Shown one piece after another: positions 1 through 9,135 of a stretch of DNA of 64,000 nt. The stretch is taken from NCBI RefSeq assembly GCF_937770335.1, contig NZ_CALJHY010000007.1, positions 248,001-312,000 of the forward strand, read 5' to 3'. The notes beneath the pieces are model-generated. The model was not told the DNA's origin. It searched no databases and was given only the letters and a program-made list of their open reading frames with translations. The stretch is from an uncultured Glaciecola sp. Lineage in GTDB: Bacteria; Pseudomonadota; Gammaproteobacteria; Enterobacterales; Alteromonadaceae. Position 1 is the first letter of the stretch, and each line of letters opens with the position of its first letter. The position numbers were made by a program, and so were the translations under genes.

Positions 1-1
1 A

Positions 2-115
2 AAAGAGAACTTTGAAACCGCAATTTATCCAGTAGAGCCGCATGGTTTTGTACAGCCAAGTTCATGGCTGGACGAATATCGTCGAATTTATAAGCTATTT
101 GAAGATAATCTATAG
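2..115 (+). CDS. C-terminal end of an S9 (prolyl oligopeptidase-like) peptidase, partial
   Basis: The first 37 codons, open at the left edge, encode the end of a larger protein and stop with TAG at 113-115. The tail contains the string YPVEPHGF. In S9 serine peptidases the catalytic histidine lies close to the C-terminus in an HGF context, so this His would complete the Ser-Asp-His triad encoded further left. The rest ([18 protein letters not shown]) is a typical helical end for that family. The stop codon lies inside a heptamer tandem repeat. The assignment rests on a short tail, so another alpha/beta-hydrolase family is possible. Confidence 0.6.
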   Translation, partial: KENFETAIYPVEPHGFVQPSSWLDEYRRIYKLFEDNL

Positions 116-141
116 TCTATAGTCTATAGTCTATAGTCTAT
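110..141. repeat. Tandem heptamer CTATAGT, about 4.6 copies
   Basis: Four exact copies of CTATAGT run from 110 to 137 and are followed by a partial copy (CTAT). The first copy carries the TAG stop of the upstream peptidase gene, so copy-number change would alter only the 3' untranslated region. It looks like a slippage-prone microsatellite rather than a functional site. Confidence 0.85.
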
Positions 142-191
142 GATTGTGAAAACATAAACGGCTTCCAACGGTTTATTAGCTAAAGTGATAG

Positions 192-235
192 AAAAATAAA
201 AGGTGCAACTGTTACAGTTTGCACCTTTTATTTTT
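192..235. terminator. Bidirectional Rho-independent terminator
   Basis: A perfect 17-bp inverted repeat (192-208 and 219-235) has the core AGGTGCAA/TTGCACCT, flanked by A-rich and T-rich arms. It can therefore terminate in both directions. It sits between the plus-strand peptidase gene and the convergent minus-strand secreted protein gene. Confidence 0.85.
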
Positions 236-293
236 GCGATATACTGCCAAGCGTTGTTAACTAATATCTAAAATGCTAGGTTTATAAAACTCG

Positions 294-1058
294 CTAGTCG
301 GTCATCATGTCTTCGCGCAGACCCCATACGTTGTATTCGGTCGCACTAAAGTGAGACGACCAACGTTCTAAAACTTCTTTCGCTTCAGTTTCGTTGCCTA
401 GATGTTTGGCTAACACTTGTGCAAATGCAGTTTCAGGTGGTGCCATACTTCCCCAATCTTTATAGGGTACAGCTAACATCAACGTGTCTCTACCAGATAA
501 ATTATCAGACCATTGCCAATTAAAAGGCCATTTCTGTGCTTTAGCGGCATCACTCATTATCTTCTTATCCTGTTCAATTGCCTCCCGATGACCTGTTTTA
601 ACCATATAAGAAGTTACGCCGACGTAACGGTATTTGACATCTGGAGCCCAATCACTGTTTTCGGCATCAATAATCGATATATAATGCTGATAGTTAGACA
701 CATATTTATCGACATTCATGTTAAAGTTTTTCTGCGTATCGTTTTTGGAGTTCCACTCTCTATAGGTATCCATGTCTGCCCAATTGAATCCAAAAGTACG
801 AATAGCAACGTTGTCTAATTGGTCTCCTAGAATTGGCGAGTAAAAACGCCATGCGCGCGGATCCTCCTGCTTTTCTCTGTAATCACGATGCTTTTTTATC
901 CCAGTTATCATAGCTTCAGATTGCCCAACTTTAGGTGCTATAACCCAGGTTTCGGCTAACACTTGGGGTGAATGATTGTCAGCGAATGTAGCGGGAGAGA
1001 TAAATGCCAGACTCAAAATGACAGGTAATGCTATTTGGATAAGTTTTCTGTTGTTCAT
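294..1058 (-). CDS. Secreted protein of unknown function, possible dimeric alpha/beta-barrel fold
   Basis: This 254-residue protein starts at ATG 1058, eight bases after an AGGAAC ribosome site on the minus strand; an upstream in-frame extension has no such site. Residues 1 to about 26 form a signal peptide ending near ATFA-D. The mature protein has two similar halves, one starting AETWVIAPKVG and one near VGVTSYMVKTGHREA. Each has a beta strand followed by a charged helix, which recalls the ferredoxin-like repeats of antibiotic-biosynthesis-monooxygenase or NIPSNAP-type proteins. That fold is inference. I do not recognise the family and no catalytic motif stands out. It is probably periplasmic. 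It ends facing the bidirectional terminator at 192-235. Confidence 0.6.
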   Translation of the reverse strand: MNNRKLIQIALPVILSLAFISPATFADNHSPQVLAETWVIAPKVGQSEAMITGIKKHRDYREKQEDPRAWRFYSPILGDQLDNVAIRTFGFNWADMDTYREWNSKNDTQKNFNMNVDKYVSNYQHYISIIDAENSDWAPDVKYRYVGVTSYMVKTGHREAIEQDKKIMSDAAKAQKWPFNWQWSDNLSGRDTLMLAVPYKDWGSMAPPETAFAQVLAKHLGNETEAKEVLERWSSHFSATEYNVWGLREDMMTD

Positions 1059-1293
1059 TATTAGTTCCTTTAAAGTTTTATTAATAAAAACCATAAGGGC
1101 TCGATACTTCAATAGCCGCAAAATTTAAAACCAACTATTACCAAACTCATATCTACGGTGAATATATAGCTTAGTCAAATATATCCTGATCGCGAATGCT
1201 TATACGCAATTAGTCTATAAAGCTTCTTAAATTCAATTACATCGTCTATAAGCATTTGTTGTAGGCTATTAATTAAGATAACCATAGGGTTCT

Positions 1294-1770
1294 AATGAAT
1301 CCGGCATCGCCCAGAACATGACTTACCATTTAGTTGGAGCATCACCCTCATATAATCCAATAATCAAATATATGTCTATCTAATAGTGATTACTTTCATC
1401 GGCTAAAGCGAATTTTTCGAGTGATTCCCCTGCGGTACCTGGTTCTATTAGCCAAAATGTAATTGATGAATATGCTCGTGATGCATAGCAAGCCGACCCT
1501 GTGCGAGCTGACTGGCATTGCCAGCTTCAATACAATGCGCTAGGTGCATCTAAACTAAGGATGCCTGTTTTGTTGTTAGAAGGTGAATTTGATCCCCTAA
1601 CTGATACTGATACTGATACTGAGATGCATGCACAATTTTTTTCAAAACTGCCGAATACGAATAAGCAATGGGCAGTGCTAAAAGGCCGAGATCATGCGGC
1701 ATTGTTAGAAAGGCCTCGCATTAAGTTGATTTACGCTACTACTAATTTTATCGAATGGCTGGATAGGTAG
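1294..1770 (+). pseudogene. Decayed alpha/beta hydrolase (epoxide-hydrolase-like)
   Basis: One reading frame keeps hydrolase-like blocks interrupted by stops. The block at 1303-1350 (GIAQNMTYHLVGASPS) resembles the nucleophile-elbow region. Three stops follow at 1381-1389. Then comes a block with SISQNVIDEYARDA, a TAG at 1486-1488, and a good C-terminal part with KLRMPVLLLEGEFDP and the histidine region KGRDHAALLERP. The C-terminal 89 codons are open from a GTG at 1501, but they lack the nucleophile. The protein-like signal with several stops and missing segments indicates a degraded gene, and I see no ribosome site for the open part. Confidence 0.6.
1600..1622 (+). repeat. GATACT hexamer repeat inside the hydrolase remnant
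   Basis: ACTGAT is repeated without change here and encodes the run DTDTDTDT just after the GEFDP motif. In intact hydrolases this position is a short loop, so the repeat is probably an expansion that arose during or after gene decay. Confidence 0.7.
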
Positions 1771-1882
1771 GTCAAATAATGGATGTGTCGAGATAGATGA
1801 ATTTTACTTATTGGGCAAAACTAAACGTGAATATCAAGTGACTATTTTAAATGGTTTGGTAATGTTAAATAACAAACGATAC

Positions 1883-2485
1883 TCAAGCTTGAGACTTACC
1901 TATATATAATTGTCGTCTCAATAAACTAATAATACCAATTAAGAGGCCCATAATCGCGCCATAAAGATGGCTGTCTATGGCTACGGTAGCATCAATAAGG
2001 TCAGGCATTAAACTGCCGGCTCCGTTTAACTGTTCATTTCCTATTTTCAGTGCAAGCCCAATCAATAATAGCCATCCACTGAATACTTTATTTTCTATAT
2101 CGCGGATACAACCCCAAGCAAATACGCCATGAATTGCGCCTGAAAGTCCTACATACCAAACAATATCGTCAGAAAAAACATACATGCAAAGTGTTATTCC
2201 AATACAAACAATCAGAAACTTACCTAAATACGTAGCCACCGCATAGTCGTCCCCATGCAACGCCCACAGTAATAATAATCCTAATAAATTAAATAGTATG
2301 TGAATAAAGTTAGTATGAAGAAAATGTCCGCTCACAATTTGATAGTAGTTTCCTTGTGACCACCATGTACGTTCAAGCGCAAAATAGTCCGAAGCCATGG
2401 GTTCAAATAAAAATGCGGCGATACTAATTAGCCCCACAATCAGAGGACCTAAGTATTGGTTTGGACGAGTAGGGAATTGGATCAT
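1883..2485 (-). CDS. rrtA: Rhombosortase, intramembrane serine protease
   Basis: This 200-residue protein of about six membrane segments matches the rhombosortase branch of the rhomboid superfamily. It has the region HFLHTNFIHILFNLLGL at about 54-70, the catalytic serine in GLSGAIHG (Ser115) and the partner histidine in DSHLYGAIMG (His173). Rhombosortases cleave proteins that carry a C-terminal GlyGly-CTERM signal (Gly-rich stretch, transmembrane helix, basic end). They are known from Vibrio, Shewanella and relatives, where they act on exported proteins. A matching substrate is the subtilase at 11420-15352. The gene is transcribed alone, divergent from the crotonase gene. The length is normal for the family. 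Confidence 0.85.
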   Translation of the reverse strand: MIQFPTRPNQYLGPLIVGLISIAAFLFEPMASDYFALERTWWSQGNYYQIVSGHFLHTNFIHILFNLLGLLLLWALHGDDYAVATYLGKFLIVCIGITLCMYVFSDDIVWYVGLSGAIHGVFAWGCIRDIENKVFSGWLLLIGLALKIGNEQLNGAGSLMPDLIDATVAIDSHLYGAIMGLLIGIISLLRRQLYIGKSQA

Positions 2486-2610
2486 GTGCTTATTATTTTG
2501 CTACGTATAGATTATTTTGATGTTATCTTATCATTAGAAAACAACAATGCGTTCACATAATCTGTTAAATTAAAGCTAGAGTGAATATTCATTAAAGATA
2601 ATGGTAAAGC

Positions 2611-3366
2611 ATGATAAACGTTAGTCGAAAAGATGCAGTTGTAATAATTGAAATTGACAGACCACACAAAAAGAATGCATTGATACCACAAATGTATTTG
2701 GATATGGCGAAAGCAATCGAATCAGCGAGTGACGAAGCAATTAGAGCCGTACTTATTCAAGGTTCACAGGGGTGTTTTACTGCAGGCAATGATATTTCCG
2801 ATTTTATGACAAGAAGTGATAATCAGGAAGTGAATGAAACGTTTCGTTTCATGATGGCTTTGGTTAAATGTCCGGTCCCTGTTGTTGCAAAAGTTGAAGG
2901 TTTAGCTATTGGTATTGGCACCACGTTGCTTCTACATTGCGATTTCGTTTACTGCACTGATAATGCTAAGTTTGCAATGCCGTTTATCAATTTGGGCTTA
3001 GTGCCTGAATATGCATCTAGCTATATTCTTCCGCGTATTTCAGGGAATTTGCAAGCAGCTGAATTGCTGCTGTTAGGAGAGACCTTTAGTGCTCAAAAAG
3101 CCTATGAATGTGGTATAGTTTCCAAGGTGGTGAGTGAAGATGTACTGCCAGAATTAGTTGCCCAGACCCTGACAAAACTAGTATCTAAACCTAAAATGGC
3201 ACTAGTGCAATCCAAAGCACTTTTACGTAATCAGAATGCTGAAATTAAAAAGCATATCATTGCTGAGTTAGCTGTTTTTGCGGAAGCAATGGTGAGTGAA
3301 CCGGCAAGTGAAGCATTCTCAGCATTTCTTGAGAAAAGGCCCGTAAATAGGTTGATATACAAGTAG
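2611..3366 (+). CDS. Enoyl-CoA hydratase/isomerase family protein (crotonase fold)
   Basis: This 251-residue soluble protein has the crotonase layout. The region RPHKKNALIPQM is near residue 18, the first oxyanion-hole block is GCFTAGNDISDF at about 55-66, and the second is VEGLAIGIGTTLLLHCDF at about 95-112. The usual catalytic glutamates of true hydratases are not clear: the second site reads NLGLVPEYASSYILPRISG, which is typical of PaaG/ECI-like members. The substrate cannot be named. A role in fatty-acid or amino-acid CoA-ester breakdown is likely. The next gene starts 40 bases downstream, so the two may be cotranscribed. Confidence 0.8.
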   Translation: MINVSRKDAVVIIEIDRPHKKNALIPQMYLDMAKAIESASDEAIRAVLIQGSQGCFTAGNDISDFMTRSDNQEVNETFRFMMALVKCPVPVVAKVEGLAIGIGTTLLLHCDFVYCTDNAKFAMPFINLGLVPEYASSYILPRISGNLQAAELLLLGETFSAQKAYECGIVSKVVSEDVLPELVAQTLTKLVSKPKMALVQSKALLRNQNAEIKKHIIAELAVFAEAMVSEPASEAFSAFLEKRPVNRLIYK

Positions 3367-3406
3367 GCTATCAATCCCACAAGTATCATCATTGAAAAGG
3401 TAGAAA

Positions 3407-5149
3407 ATGAAAAAATTAGTTCTTGCCACCTTAACTGCGTTCGCTTTTTCATGCTTTGCTCAAACAGCAAACCCAGTGAGAGAAGACCGCGAACCAGAAG
3501 CTGATACAGGAAAAACTGTAAAAAAAGCATTTGAATCAAAAGAGTATATGGTGGTAGCCGCTAATCCCTATGCTTCTTGGGCGGGTAAACAAATACTTGA
3601 AAAAGGGGGATCTGCAATTGATGCTGCGGTGGCTATACAGGCCATGTTGACGCTAGTTGAACCACAATCGTCGGGCATTGGGGGCGGAGCTTTTATTCTG
3701 TATTGGGACAATAAAAATAAAAAACTACATACGTTTGATGGTCGTGAAACAGCTCCCCAAAAGGCCACACCCTATATTTTTGTTGAAGATGGAGAACCAA
3801 TGCGTTGGATTGACGCTGTTGTTGGTGGCAAAGCGGTTGGTGTACCCGGTGTACTAAAAGCATTAGAGATGGCACATAAAGAATTTGGCAAGTTAAAATG
3901 GCGCGATTTATTTGAAGATGCTATTTCAACGTCAAGACAGGGCTTTACTGTTTCACCTAGACTAGAAACATTGATCAAATTAGATGTGCATCCAGGGCTA
4001 AATAATTTTGTTAATTCACAAAATTATTTCAAACCAAATGGTGTTCCACTTGAACAAGGTTCGATTCAAAAGAATGAAGTGCTTGCTAATACCTTGTTGA
4101 AGATTGCTCATCATGGCACAGAGTATTTCTATAAAGGTGAGTTAGCTGAGAAGATAGCTGAGGCCGCGCGTACGACAATTATTAATCCGGGTTTTATGAC
4201 GGCTGATGACTTGGCAAGGTATGAGGCGAAAAAACGCCCACCAATATGTGGAACTTATCGAAGTAAGAAAATTTGTGGTATGGCGCCGCCTAGTTCTGGA
4301 GGTATATCTGTATATCAAATTCTAAAAATGTTAGAACAGTACGAACTAAAACAGTATGGACCAGGTAGTAAAGAGTTTATCCACTTGTTTTCGCAGTCTA
4401 GTGCACTGGCATACGCCGACAGAAATCAGTATGTTGCGGACACTGACTTTACAAATTTACCTGCCGTATCGCTTATCAATTCTGCCTATTTGTCACAACG
4501 AGCTGAACGAGTAGGGCTAAATAAACCTTTTACAAAAGCACAAGCAGGTAAGCCATACATGAATGTAAAGGTGGGTGAAGATCATACGTCTGAGTTACCC
4601 AGTACGAGTCATTTTTCTATTGTAGATAAAGACGGAAATGCAATTTCAATGACCACCAGTATTGAGTTTATGTTTGGTTCTGGCGTTATGGTTGAGGGTT
4701 TTTTATTAAACAATCAGCTGACCGATTTTTCGTTATCACCGTCTAAAAATGGTTATCAAGCATTGAATAGAGTTGAGCCAAATAAACGTCCTCGCAGTTC
4801 CATGAGCCCCACGATGATGTTCAATGAAGAAGGAGATTTAGAACTGATCATTGGTTCGCCTGGCGGCAGCCGAATCATAGATTACGTTGCTCAAACAATC
4901 ATTAACGTAGTTGATTTCGACATGGACATTCAAGAAGCTATAAATGCACCTAGAATGACTAATCGTAATGATTATACTGCATTGGAGAAAGGGACAGCTT
5001 TACCTAAGTTGCAGCTTGAGTTGGAAATGCAAGGCCACGATGTTCGGGTGCTTGACCTAAACAGCGGTTTGCATGGGATTCAGCTACTAGATGGTAAATT
5101 AATTGGTGGCGCAGATCCAAGACGCGAGGGCGTTGCAGTCGGGCGCTAG
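3407..5149 (+). CDS. ggt: Gamma-glutamyltransferase, periplasmic
   Basis: This 580-residue Ntn-hydrolase has an N-terminal signal peptide (residues 1 to about 19) and breaks or transfers the gamma-glutamyl group of glutathione. The proenzyme cuts itself before a threonine, here Thr400 in STSHFSIVDKDGN. Family members usually read TTH, so the second Thr is replaced by Ser while the nucleophile is kept. Other family blocks are SSGIGGGAFILYW near 88, FDGRETAP near 110, the loop NNQLTDFS and GSPGGSRIIDYV near the C-terminus. The start is supported by AAAGG upstream of ATG 3407. The length matches bacterial GGT. Confidence 0.92.
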   Translation: MKKLVLATLTAFAFSCFAQTANPVREDREPEADTGKTVKKAFESKEYMVVAANPYASWAGKQILEKGGSAIDAAVAIQAMLTLVEPQSSGIGGGAFILYWDNKNKKLHTFDGRETAPQKATPYIFVEDGEPMRWIDAVVGGKAVGVPGVLKALEMAHKEFGKLKWRDLFEDAISTSRQGFTVSPRLETLIKLDVHPGLNNFVNSQNYFKPNGVPLEQGSIQKNEVLANTLLKIAHHGTEYFYKGELAEKIAEAARTTIINPGFMTADDLARYEAKKRPPICGTYRSKKICGMAPPSSGGISVYQILKMLEQYELKQYGPGSKEFIHLFSQSSALAYADRNQYVADTDFTNLPAVSLINSAYLSQRAERVGLNKPFTKAQAGKPYMNVKVGEDHTSELPSTSHFSIVDKDGNAISMTTSIEFMFGSGVMVEGFLLNNQLTDFSLSPSKNGYQALNRVEPNKRPRSSMSPTMMFNEEGDLELIIGSPGGSRIIDYVAQTIINVVDFDMDIQEAINAPRMTNRNDYTALEKGTALPKLQLELEMQGHDVRVLDLNSGLHGIQLLDGKLIGGADPRREGVAVGR

Positions 5150-5169
5150 GTTAATTATGAAAGAAGCAG

Positions 5170-5185
5170 TCCCCTGTTTAGGGGA
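5170..5185. terminator. Short hairpin between convergent genes, weak terminator
   Basis: TCCCCT and AGGGGA form a six-base stem around GTTT, overlapping the last codons of the minus-strand lipoprotein gene and lying just after ggt. There is only a broken T-rich tract on the minus side, so termination is possible but not strongly supported. Confidence 0.35.
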
Positions 5186-5636
5186 TTGTCGCTGATACAC
5201 CTGTGATTTTCCAATCCCCAGATTCTTTAACCATAGATATTGTCTTCAATTCTGTGATTTTTTTATAATTGTAAGTTCCAATGATTTTGACATCAACGGT
5301 CGCTTGTTTTTTGTATTCGGTAATACCTTCAAAACCACCAGAAACAGGCTCTACTGTCATTTCAGATAAACGCAAGTTCAATATATGACGCTGAACTCCG
5401 CTATTCGTATGATATGACTTTAGCAGTCGAGCAAATTTATCTGTCGACATTTTGATCGCACTGTCTAAATTTTCATCTTCGTAAATTGCCATGATGAATA
5501 CGAGTGCGGCGTATTGTGGTGTTTCATCACTCATCATACCGTAACGGCCAGCGTTGATTTCTCTCTCTGGTTTACTGCAAGCAGTTACCGTTAAGGTAAT
5601 AAAACACAATAGAATGACTTTGCAAATTTTATTCAT
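5178..5636 (-). CDS. Predicted lipoprotein, function unknown
   Basis: This 152-residue protein has a type II signal peptide with lipobox TVTAC and Cys20 as the acylated residue. The mature part is a small alpha/beta domain that ends in strands around ATVDVKIIGTYNYKKITE and GDWKITGV. This layout resembles DUF4878-like or NTF2-like lipoproteins, but I cannot place it with confidence. Residue +2 after Cys is Ser, which favours the outer membrane under the E. coli sorting rule. The gene stands alone, convergent with ggt. Confidence 0.65.
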   Translation of the reverse strand: MNKICKVILLCFITLTVTACSKPEREINAGRYGMMSDETPQYAALVFIMAIYEDENLDSAIKMSTDKFARLLKSYHTNSGVQRHILNLRLSEMTVEPVSGGFEGITEYKKQATVDVKIIGTYNYKKITELKTISMVKESGDWKITGVSATIP

Positions 5637-5844
5637 ATACTTTCACAGCCGTAATAATTTATATCTTACAGACCAAAATGCCTGTTGAGTATTGCTAGCT
5701 CGTCTCAATTTTAAAATGAAAAAAGTTATTTGTATAGTGTCTTTTTTTATTGGCAAAAAGTAAAGGGACTGCAATGTCCCTTTAAGTGAGTCATAAAAAT
5801 CCGCTGATCTTTATGATTTTGTGATTATATTTAGTGCTAATATT

Positions 5845-6810
5845 CTATTGGATTTCTTCAAGCTCAGAAAACTCACCAGAAAATAATGGGCTGCTCAAGT
5901 AACGCTCTGTTCCACTTGCTAACAAAACAACAACGATTTTGTCCTTATTTTCTGGGCGTTCTGCGTATCGTTTTGCTGCAACAACCGCCGCGCCAGAAGA
6001 GATTCCAGCTAAAATACCTTCTTCTTTCATAAGCCTATTGGCCATTGCCATTGTTTCTTCGTTGCTTACTTGCTCAACTTCATCGATTAGGTCAAGATCT
6101 AGGTTGCCAGGAATGAATCCAGCGCCAATACCTTGTATTTTATGTGGACCAGGGGTTAATTCCAGTCCGGCTTTCGCTTGAGTGATAACAGGGCTGTCCG
6201 TCGGCTCAACGGCTACAACGGTAATTGCTTTCCCCGCTGTATTTTTAATATAACGACTTACACCGGTAATTGTGCCACCAGTGCCCACACCGGCAACGAA
6301 AGCATCCACTTTCCCTTCGGTATCTTCCCAAATTTCAGGACCCGTGGTTTTTTCGTGAATTTCTGGATTTGCCGGGTTATCAAATTGATTCAATGGAACA
6401 TAACGTCCTGGATCCGCATCCATTATTTCTTGTACCTTCGACAATGCGCCTTTCATGCCTTTTGGCGCATCGGTAAGTATTAAGTTGGCGCCTAACGCTC
6501 TTAATAGTTTTCTGCGCTCTAAACTCATGCTACTTGGCATGGTGAGTGTTAGTTTATAGCCGCGTGATGCTGCAACGAATGCAAGAGCGATACCTGTATT
6601 ACCGCTAGTTGCTTCAATAAGTTCCTTGCCTTCCGTTAACAAACCTTTCTTTTCAGCATCCCAAATCATATTAGCGCCAATACGACACTTTATACTAAAA
6701 CTTGGGTTGCGAGATTCAATTTTTGCGTATACGTTACCGCCAGTGACTCTATTAAGTCTGACTAGGGGCGTGCGGCCAATTGCTAGTGTGTGGTCGTCAA
6801 ATGTTTTCAT
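5845..6810 (-). CDS. cysK: Cysteine synthase A (O-acetylserine sulfhydrylase)
   Basis: This 321-residue PLP enzyme makes cysteine from O-acetylserine and sulfide. The PLP lysine is Lys41 in [13 protein letters not shown], the substrate loop is [11 protein letters not shown], the PLP phosphate loop is [10 protein letters not shown], and the C-terminal GISSGAA block is present. Close similarity over the whole length to E. coli CysK, including [17 protein letters not shown], separates it from CysM. The start at ATG 6810 follows an AGGAACC site; a seven-codon upstream extension has none. The gene is divergent from the MoxR gene, with about 235 bases between the two starts. Confidence 0.95.
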   Translation of the reverse strand: MKTFDDHTLAIGRTPLVRLNRVTGGNVYAKIESRNPSFSIKCRIGANMIWDAEKKGLLTEGKELIEATSGNTGIALAFVAASRGYKLTLTMPSSMSLERRKLLRALGANLILTDAPKGMKGALSKVQEIMDADPGRYVPLNQFDNPANPEIHEKTTGPEIWEDTEGKVDAFVAGVGTGGTITGVSRYIKNTAGKAITVVAVEPTDSPVITQAKAGLELTPGPHKIQGIGAGFIPGNLDLDLIDEVEQVSNEETMAMANRLMKEEGILAGISSGAAVVAAKRYAERPENKDKIVVVLLASGTERYLSSPLFSGEFSELEEIQ

Positions 6811-7045
6811 TACGGTTCCTTTTTTAAACAATCATTGCGAGTTTACTTCTCATTATGGGTTGTTATCAAAAAAAACAACTATCACCGAGAGTTACCCATC
6901 GCTATTATTAATTTTAACTGTTCAGTTCATCATAAAACTTCTACAGTTGTAAGAGTATGCGCAAATTGAAAAAAACAAAGTGCTTTTTTAGTTATATGTT
7001 ATTTTTATTTTAGTTAATGAATCAAAACAAAAGTTGAGGGATCCC

Positions 7046-7882
7046 ATGGGTTTTACCGGTACCAAGAATTATATTGCGAGTAAAGAGCTACAATTAGCTG
7101 TAAATGCAGCTATTACGCTAGAAAAACCACTTCTCATTAAAGGTGAGCCGGGCACGGGTAAGACAATGTTGGCTGAAGAGTTATCCTCGGCACTGGGTGC
7201 AGATTTATTGCAGTGGCATATAAAATCAACAACTAAAGCGCAGCAGGGTTTGTACGAATATGATGCGGTATCACGTTTGCGTGATTCTCAATTAGGCGAT
7301 GATCGCGTTCATAATATTGGTAATTACATCGTTAAAGGAAAGTTATGGCAGGCGTTTACTGCAGAAAAACGACCTGTATTGTTAATCGATGAAATTGATA
7401 AAGCGGATATTGAATTTCCAAATGATTTGCTACTCGAACTCGATAAAATGGAGTTTTTTGTTTATGAAACGCAAGAGAGAATTGTAGCGAAGCAGCGTCC
7501 AATAGTCATAATTACGTCAAATAACGAGAAAGAACTACCTGATGCATTTCTTCGCCGCTGCTTCTTTCACTACATTCAGTTTCCAGAAAGAGAAGAGATG
7601 ACGCAAATTCTTGATGTTCATTTTCCCACTATTAAGAAAGATTTGCTTGAAAAAGCACTCACATCCTTTTTCCAAATTAGGGACGTTAGCGGTATTAAGA
7701 AAAAACCATCAACATCAGAATTAATAGATTGGTTAAAGTTGTTAGTAGCTGACGATATTCCAGCATCAGTGCTCCAAGACAACGATGCAAAGAATGCGCT
7801 ACCTCCTCTATATGGTGCTTTGCTTAAAAATGAGCAGGACATCCATCTATTCGAAAAGCTCATGTTTATGGCTCGTCGTTAA
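7046..7882 (+). CDS. MoxR-family AAA+ ATPase
   Basis: This 278-residue ATPase has Walker A GEPGTGKT (33-40), Walker B VLLIDEIDKA (111-120), sensor 1 IITSNNEKELPDAF and arginine-finger region FLRRCFFHYI. MoxR ATPases act as chaperones that insert cofactors or assemble complexes, usually with a VWA protein encoded next door. The downstream VWA gene starts at the last base of this stop codon (TAATG), which implies translational coupling. I chose ATG 7046 because GAGGG lies six bases before it; an earlier TTG at 7034 overlaps that site. The client complex cannot be seen from the window. Confidence 0.88.
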   Translation: MGFTGTKNYIASKELQLAVNAAITLEKPLLIKGEPGTGKTMLAEELSSALGADLLQWHIKSTTKAQQGLYEYDAVSRLRDSQLGDDRVHNIGNYIVKGKLWQAFTAEKRPVLLIDEIDKADIEFPNDLLLELDKMEFFVYETQERIVAKQRPIVIITSNNEKELPDAFLRRCFFHYIQFPEREEMTQILDVHFPTIKKDLLEKALTSFFQIRDVSGIKKKPSTSELIDWLKLLVADDIPASVLQDNDAKNALPPLYGALLKNEQDIHLFEKLMFMARR

Positions 7883-9063
7883 TGTTAATTGAATTCTTCT
7901 TTAAATTACGCGAATACCGTTTAAAAACGACTATTACTGAGTGGTTAGATTTGGTAAATGCACTCGACCACGATGTTGTGCACGCCGATATAGAAGGTTT
8001 CTACTTTTTAGCGCGCACTGTATTGGTTAAAGATGAAAATCAGTATGATAAGTTTGATAGAGCCTTTGCAGACTATTTTAAAGGTGTTCAATCCATTGAC
8101 TTGTTTGATAAAGAAATTCCAGAGGATTGGTTACGATCTGAAATGGAGAAGTTCTTAACTGACGAAGAGAAGAAAAAACTTGAAGCACTTGGTGGCCTTG
8201 ATAAGTTAATGGAAACCTTGCAAGAGAGGCTTAAAGAGCAAGAAAAAAGACACGAAGGTGGCAACAAATGGATTGGTACAGGTGGAACATCCCCCTTTGG
8301 GGCTAATGGCCACAACCCAGAAGGCGTGAGAATAGGTCAAGACAAAAACCGTAACTTTTCAGCTGTTAAGGTATGGGATAAGCGTCAATTCAAAAATCTC
8401 TCCAGTGACGTTGAAATTGGCACGCGTAACATCAAAGTGGCACTTCGTCGATTGCGCAAATTTGCTCGTACAGGCGCCAGTGAGGAGTTAGATATAACGG
8501 ATACGATTAGCTCGACAGCAAGAAATGCGGGTTACTTAGACTTAAAAATGGCACCAGAGCGTCATAACGCAATTAAGTTGCTATTATTCTTTGATGTTGG
8601 TGGCTCAATGGACTCACACATTAAGCGCTGCGAAGAACTCTTTTCAGCGGTGCACACTGAGTTTAAGCATATTGAATTTTTCTATTTTCATAATTGTATT
8701 TATGAAGGGGTTTGGAAAGATAATCAAAGGCGAGGGCAGCAGACTATGGATATTTATCAAATAATTCATAAATATGGTGCTGACTACAAGGCTATATTTG
8801 TGGGCGATGCAACCATGGGACCATACGAAATAACTTATCCAGGCGGCAGTGTCGAACATTGGAATGAAGAGCCCGGCGCAGTTTGGATGGAGCGTCTGTT
8901 AAATCATTTCGAGCATGCTGTGTGGTTAAACCCGCAACCCAAGCAATACTGGCATTATCATGCGTCTTTGCAGATTATGCAGGAGTTAATGAAAAGCCGA
9001 ATGTATCCGCTAACTGTGGACGGCTTAACTGAATCAATAAAAACCTTATTGAAAAAGGCCTAA
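7882..9063 (+). CDS. VWA domain protein, CoxE-like partner of MoxR
   Basis: This 393-residue protein has an N-terminal helical part, a charged coiled stretch at about 95-125 (EEKKKLEALGG and KEQEKRHEGG), a Gly-rich linker, and a C-terminal von Willebrand A domain. The metal-binding MIDAS motif reads DVGGS at 238-242, with Gly where most VWA domains have Ser at the second coordination position of DxSxS, as is seen in CoxE-like proteins. Pairs of MoxR and CoxE-type proteins mature metalloenzymes such as CO dehydrogenase in other bacteria. No such enzyme is encoded here, so the target is unknown. The start codon overlaps the MoxR stop. Confidence 0.85.
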   Translation: MLIEFFFKLREYRLKTTITEWLDLVNALDHDVVHADIEGFYFLARTVLVKDENQYDKFDRAFADYFKGVQSIDLFDKEIPEDWLRSEMEKFLTDEEKKKLEALGGLDKLMETLQERLKEQEKRHEGGNKWIGTGGTSPFGANGHNPEGVRIGQDKNRNFSAVKVWDKRQFKNLSSDVEIGTRNIKVALRRLRKFARTGASEELDITDTISSTARNAGYLDLKMAPERHNAIKLLLFFDVGGSMDSHIKRCEELFSAVHTEFKHIEFFYFHNCIYEGVWKDNQRRGQQTMDIYQIIHKYGADYKAIFVGDATMGPYEITYPGGSVEHWNEEPGAVWMERLLNHFEHAVWLNPQPKQYWHYHASLQIMQELMKSRMYPLTVDGLTESIKTLLKKA

Positions 9064-9066
9064 GTT

Positions 9067-9094
9067 ACCCGCTATACGTTGCATAATAGCGGGT
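9067..9094 (+). terminator. Hairpin after the MoxR/VWA pair
   Basis: ACCCGCTAT (9067-9075) pairs perfectly with ATAGCGGGT (9086-9094) around a ten-base loop, right after the VWA stop. There is no clean U-tract, so it may be a processing or partial termination site before rluF. Confidence 0.4.
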
Positions 9095-9135
9095 TAAGCT
9101 TGTATCATTGGGTCCGCCCAATACAGGAAAGCCAA

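Noticed and set aside
110-141. Heptamer array considered as a CRISPR-like or iteron repeat.
   Set aside because: Copies are contiguous without spacers and there is no Cas or replication gene nearby.
513-818. Plus-strand open frame of 101 codons opposite the secreted protein at 294-1058.
   Set aside because: No start signal or domain is seen, and the opposite strand has a signal peptide and good ribosome site.
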